From contig NZ_RAQC01000001.1 in assembly GCF_003610405.1 (NCBI RefSeq), positions 1,984,001 to 2,048,000 of the forward strand: a stretch of DNA of 64,000 nucleotides, in the 5' to 3' direction. The stretch comes from Microbacterium sp. AG238. Lineage in GTDB: Bacteria > Actinomycetota > Actinomycetes > Actinomycetales > Microbacteriaceae. The position numbers were made by a program, and so were the translations under genes. The notes under the pieces were generated by a model that saw nothing but the letters and a program-made list of their open reading frames with translations, ran no database searches and was not told the DNA's origin. Below, piece by piece: positions 63,001 through 64,000 of the stretch. Within the stretch, counting starts at the first letter, position 1. Each line of letters opens with the position of its first letter.

Positions 63001-64000
63001 GAGGTCGTGCGACTCCCACACTTCGAGGTACTTCGAGCCCTGCGTCTGGGCGCGGCCCCAGTCGCCGTTCCTGCCGATGGAGAGGTCGGTGGCGATCAGG
63101 TAGAAGGTGTCGCCTTCGGGCGAACGGATCAGGAACGGGTCACGCAGGCCCCGCTCGCCCTGCGTGGAAGTGAGCGTCGGCTGGCCGCCGTTGAGCTCGG
63201 TCCACGACAGTGCGTCATTGCCGTTGCTGGCGGCGAAGTAGATGTTCTCGCCCTCGACGGAGTTCCCCGTGAAGTAGGCGAACGTGTATCCCTCGAGCGC
63301 CCCGATGTTCGCGGCCTTGCGCACCGACGCCGAGAAGGAGCGGGTGAGCGTCACATTCCCTTTCGTGACGGATGCCGTGAGCGCCACGGTCGTGTCATCA
63401 GCGGGTCTCGTGACCACGCCGTCGGCGGTGATGACGGTCGTGTCGGCGGACGACCACGACACATCGAGTCCCTGCGAGCTCGGCGGGAGCGCCAAGTTGC
63501 CGCGGACGTCGTCGATGTTCGTGACGGTGAGGGCGTCGAGCGCCGCCTGCGCGGCCTGCCGGTCGTCGGGGGTCTCGACCAGACCCGCGACCTCGTCGGC
63601 CGACAGCGCGCGGTCGTACACGCGGAAGTCGCGAAGGCTGCCGGCGAGCCGCTTGTCGGGCGTGTAGGTCGACCGGCCGAGGTAGTTCGCCGTCGTCGTT
63701 CCGCCGCCCAGTTCACCCGGAGTGGTCGTGGTGTTCGTGTTCTCGGCGACCTGAACGCCGTCGAGGTACAGGCGAGCCGTCGTCGTGTCGGCATCGAGCG
63801 TGTAGGTCATCGTCGTCCAGACGCCGCGCTCGAGGTTCGCCGAGCCGCGAGTCTCCTGCTCAGTGGACCAGTTGCCACTCGCGATCCCCGCGCGCGCCGG
63901 GTTGCCGGTGGCGAAGAGGTAGCCGTCGCCGAACCAGTCCGTCGTGTTGCCCAGGCCCCAGATGAAGTAGTCGCCCGATTGCTCGGGACGCACCAGCACC
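60055..64000 (-). CDS. cell-wall-anchored double GH43 glycosidase, C-terminal part
   Basis: The 5' end lies beyond the window; 1,314 residues are visible. Order: a LamG-like domain (about 1-140), an Ig-like linker (about 145-230), a first five-bladed GH43 domain (about 240-560; catalytic Asp in RDPFLI, Asp in RIDSTVL, Glu in VEGPTIF), a second LamG (about 570-770), an Ig-like part, and a second GH43 domain (about 880-1180; YADPNIAV, AIDPAAF, REGLFL). A TEPNPTEPNPTEPG linker, an Ig-like domain, LAVTG near 1277, a membrane helix and RRDRAA follow. It should trim arabinose- or xylose-containing plant polymers at the cell surface. Confidence 0.88.
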   Translation of the reverse strand, partial: VLVRPEQSGDYFIWGLGNTTDWFGDGYLFATGNPARAGIASGNWSTEQETRGSANLERGVWTTMTYTLDADTTTARLYLDGVQVAENTNTTTTPGELGGGTTTANYLGRSTYTPDKRLAGSLRDFRVYDRALSADEVAGLVETPDDRQAAQAALDALTVTNIDDVRGNLALPPSSQGLDVSWSSADTTVITADGVVTRPADDTTVALTASVTKGNVTLTRSFSASVRKAANIGALEGYTFAYFTGNSVEGENIYFAASNGNDALSWTELNGGQPTLTSTQGERGLRDPFLIRSPEGDTFYLIATDLSIGRNGDWGRAQTQGSKYLEVWESHDLITWSEQRHVRVAPDNAGNTWAPEAYYDETLGEYVVFWASSLFGEDDPNHTGSFYQTMMYATTRDFTTFSEPKVWQDFGASRIDSTVLEDNGTYYRFTKDEASTTGCRDIIQESSSSLTAVDDRNTPGWSAADPAWKLIDSCIGRDAGLGAVEGPTIFRANPGDTSGSNYYLFVDEYGGRGYIPLGTDDLDAPDWQVPASYRLPASPRHGTVMPVTAAELAALRANLPQPLTANEQGELLRYDFTDAAGTVLHDRSGAGRNAQVRGGAAFADGALTFDGTDDYVDLPDNVLVGVDDITVEAELRIDPAQRTPYFLYGFGNTGGDGAGNGYLFSTGDQYRAALTTGNWSGEQNVTSGAALPRDRWVHLTYTLSGSTARLYLDGQQVAENTNVTVRPGDIGGGSTLANYLGKSVYNADNLFRGQMREFALYNRALTAEEIVQNSGNTSALGAISLQDADALKVAPIVDTDARTVLFPVQRGTDLSQLRPVFTTASGTTATPPSGTARDLRTPATVTLTTTGEPDVVWTLEAIEMKSPVLPGLYADPNIAVFGDTYYIYATTDGTPGWGGNTFYVWTSKNLVDWTRSDEPILKLDGANGNVPWATGNAWAPTIIEKGGRYYFYFSGHEPTANRKMIGVAVADSPVGPFTAQAEPMITNDEAVNSGQAIDPAAFTDPETGKSYLFWGNGRPVYGELSDDMLSVKAETIKPIDGLVDFREGLFLNYRDGTYHLTYSIDDTGSENYRVGYATSTSIDGPWTYRGILLQKDPSQGILGTGHSSIINVPGTDEWYIAYHRFAIPGGNGTNRETTIDRVEIGADGLFQTVTPTLASVDPRDVPGATEPNPTEPNPTEPGTTAPVVSVSATTVERGQAVRVTVTGLEAREQVAAELRSDPIRVTGIPTADANGRVAFDVRIPGDLPTGGHTIVVFGADGQVIGNVAITVVASGQLAVTGAEAPLGGALLAALLLVAGGVLWSIRPARRDRAA

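Overview
The window is high-GC actinobacterial chromosome, most likely from a Microbacteriaceae species close to Microbacterium (inferred from codon use, protein style and gene order). It spans the replication origin. The order fhaA-fhaB-pstP-rodA-pbpA-pknA-pknB-trpG ... crgA ... cyclophilin ... tRNA-Ala/tRNA-Ile ... gyrA-gyrB-dciA-like-recF-dnaN-oriC-dnaA-rpmH-rnpA-yidD-yidC-jag-rsmG-parA-parB ... trxA-trxB-murJ is the classic actinobacterial origin neighbourhood, drawn here with dnaA and gyrA/B on the minus strand.

Layout. 1-1.7 kb: the end of an ABC transporter ATPase, a HAD phosphatase and a GNAT acetyltransferase. 1.6-4.86 kb: a small decayed mobile element inserted at the 3' end of the acetyltransferase gene. 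A 61-bp near-identical direct repeat flanks it, and both copies encode the same 16-residue protein end with only synonymous differences. It carries a frameshifted plasmid-type AEP primase/replication gene, a secreted two-cysteine protein with an 85-aa cytoplasmic partner gene, and a second nested direct repeat. 4.9-10.4 kb: jetA-jetB-jetC, an SMC-like anti-plasmid (type I Wadjet/Mks) operon with no jetD nuclease gene beside it. 10.4-12.5 kb: a second GNAT protein, a cation/proton antiporter and tRNA-Leu(CAG).

12.6-21.6 kb: the growth and division signalling operon (two FHA proteins, PP2C phosphatase, RodA, PbpA, two Ser/Thr kinases), with overlapping or tightly spaced genes. 21.6-23.7 kb: a glutamine amidotransferase, a 52-aa membrane protein, a class E sortase and an unknown protein. 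23.8-30.2 kb: CrgA, rhomboid protease, cyclophilin, a membrane-anchored unknown, a YbaK deacylase, a divergent MFS/TetR pair and a secreted S1 protease. 30.2-40.4 kb: tRNA-Ala, tRNA-Ile and the gyrA-to-dnaA block with oriC between dnaN and dnaA. 40.5-46.2 kb: rpmH to parB with four parS sites within 0.72 kb. 46.2-51.5 kb: thioredoxin system, MurJ and a DUF6049-type surface protein. 51.6-60 kb: a methyltransferase, CCA-adding enzyme, a GAF regulator, a small beta-barrel-like protein, MalQ and two DUF2231 proteins. 60-64 kb: the C-terminal 1,314 residues of a huge two-module GH43 glycosidase ending in an LAVTG sortase signal, a plausible substrate for the class E sortase at 22.4-23.2 kb.

The best candidates for a second look are the nested mobile element with its secreted/cytoplasmic gene pair, the JetABC operon without JetD directly behind it, a degenerate distal parS at 56.1 kb, and a DnaA-box pair around a perfect 20-bp palindrome at 24.1 kb. 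Several genes have a TAnnnT -10 box 7-8 bp before the start codon, which suggests leaderless transcripts.
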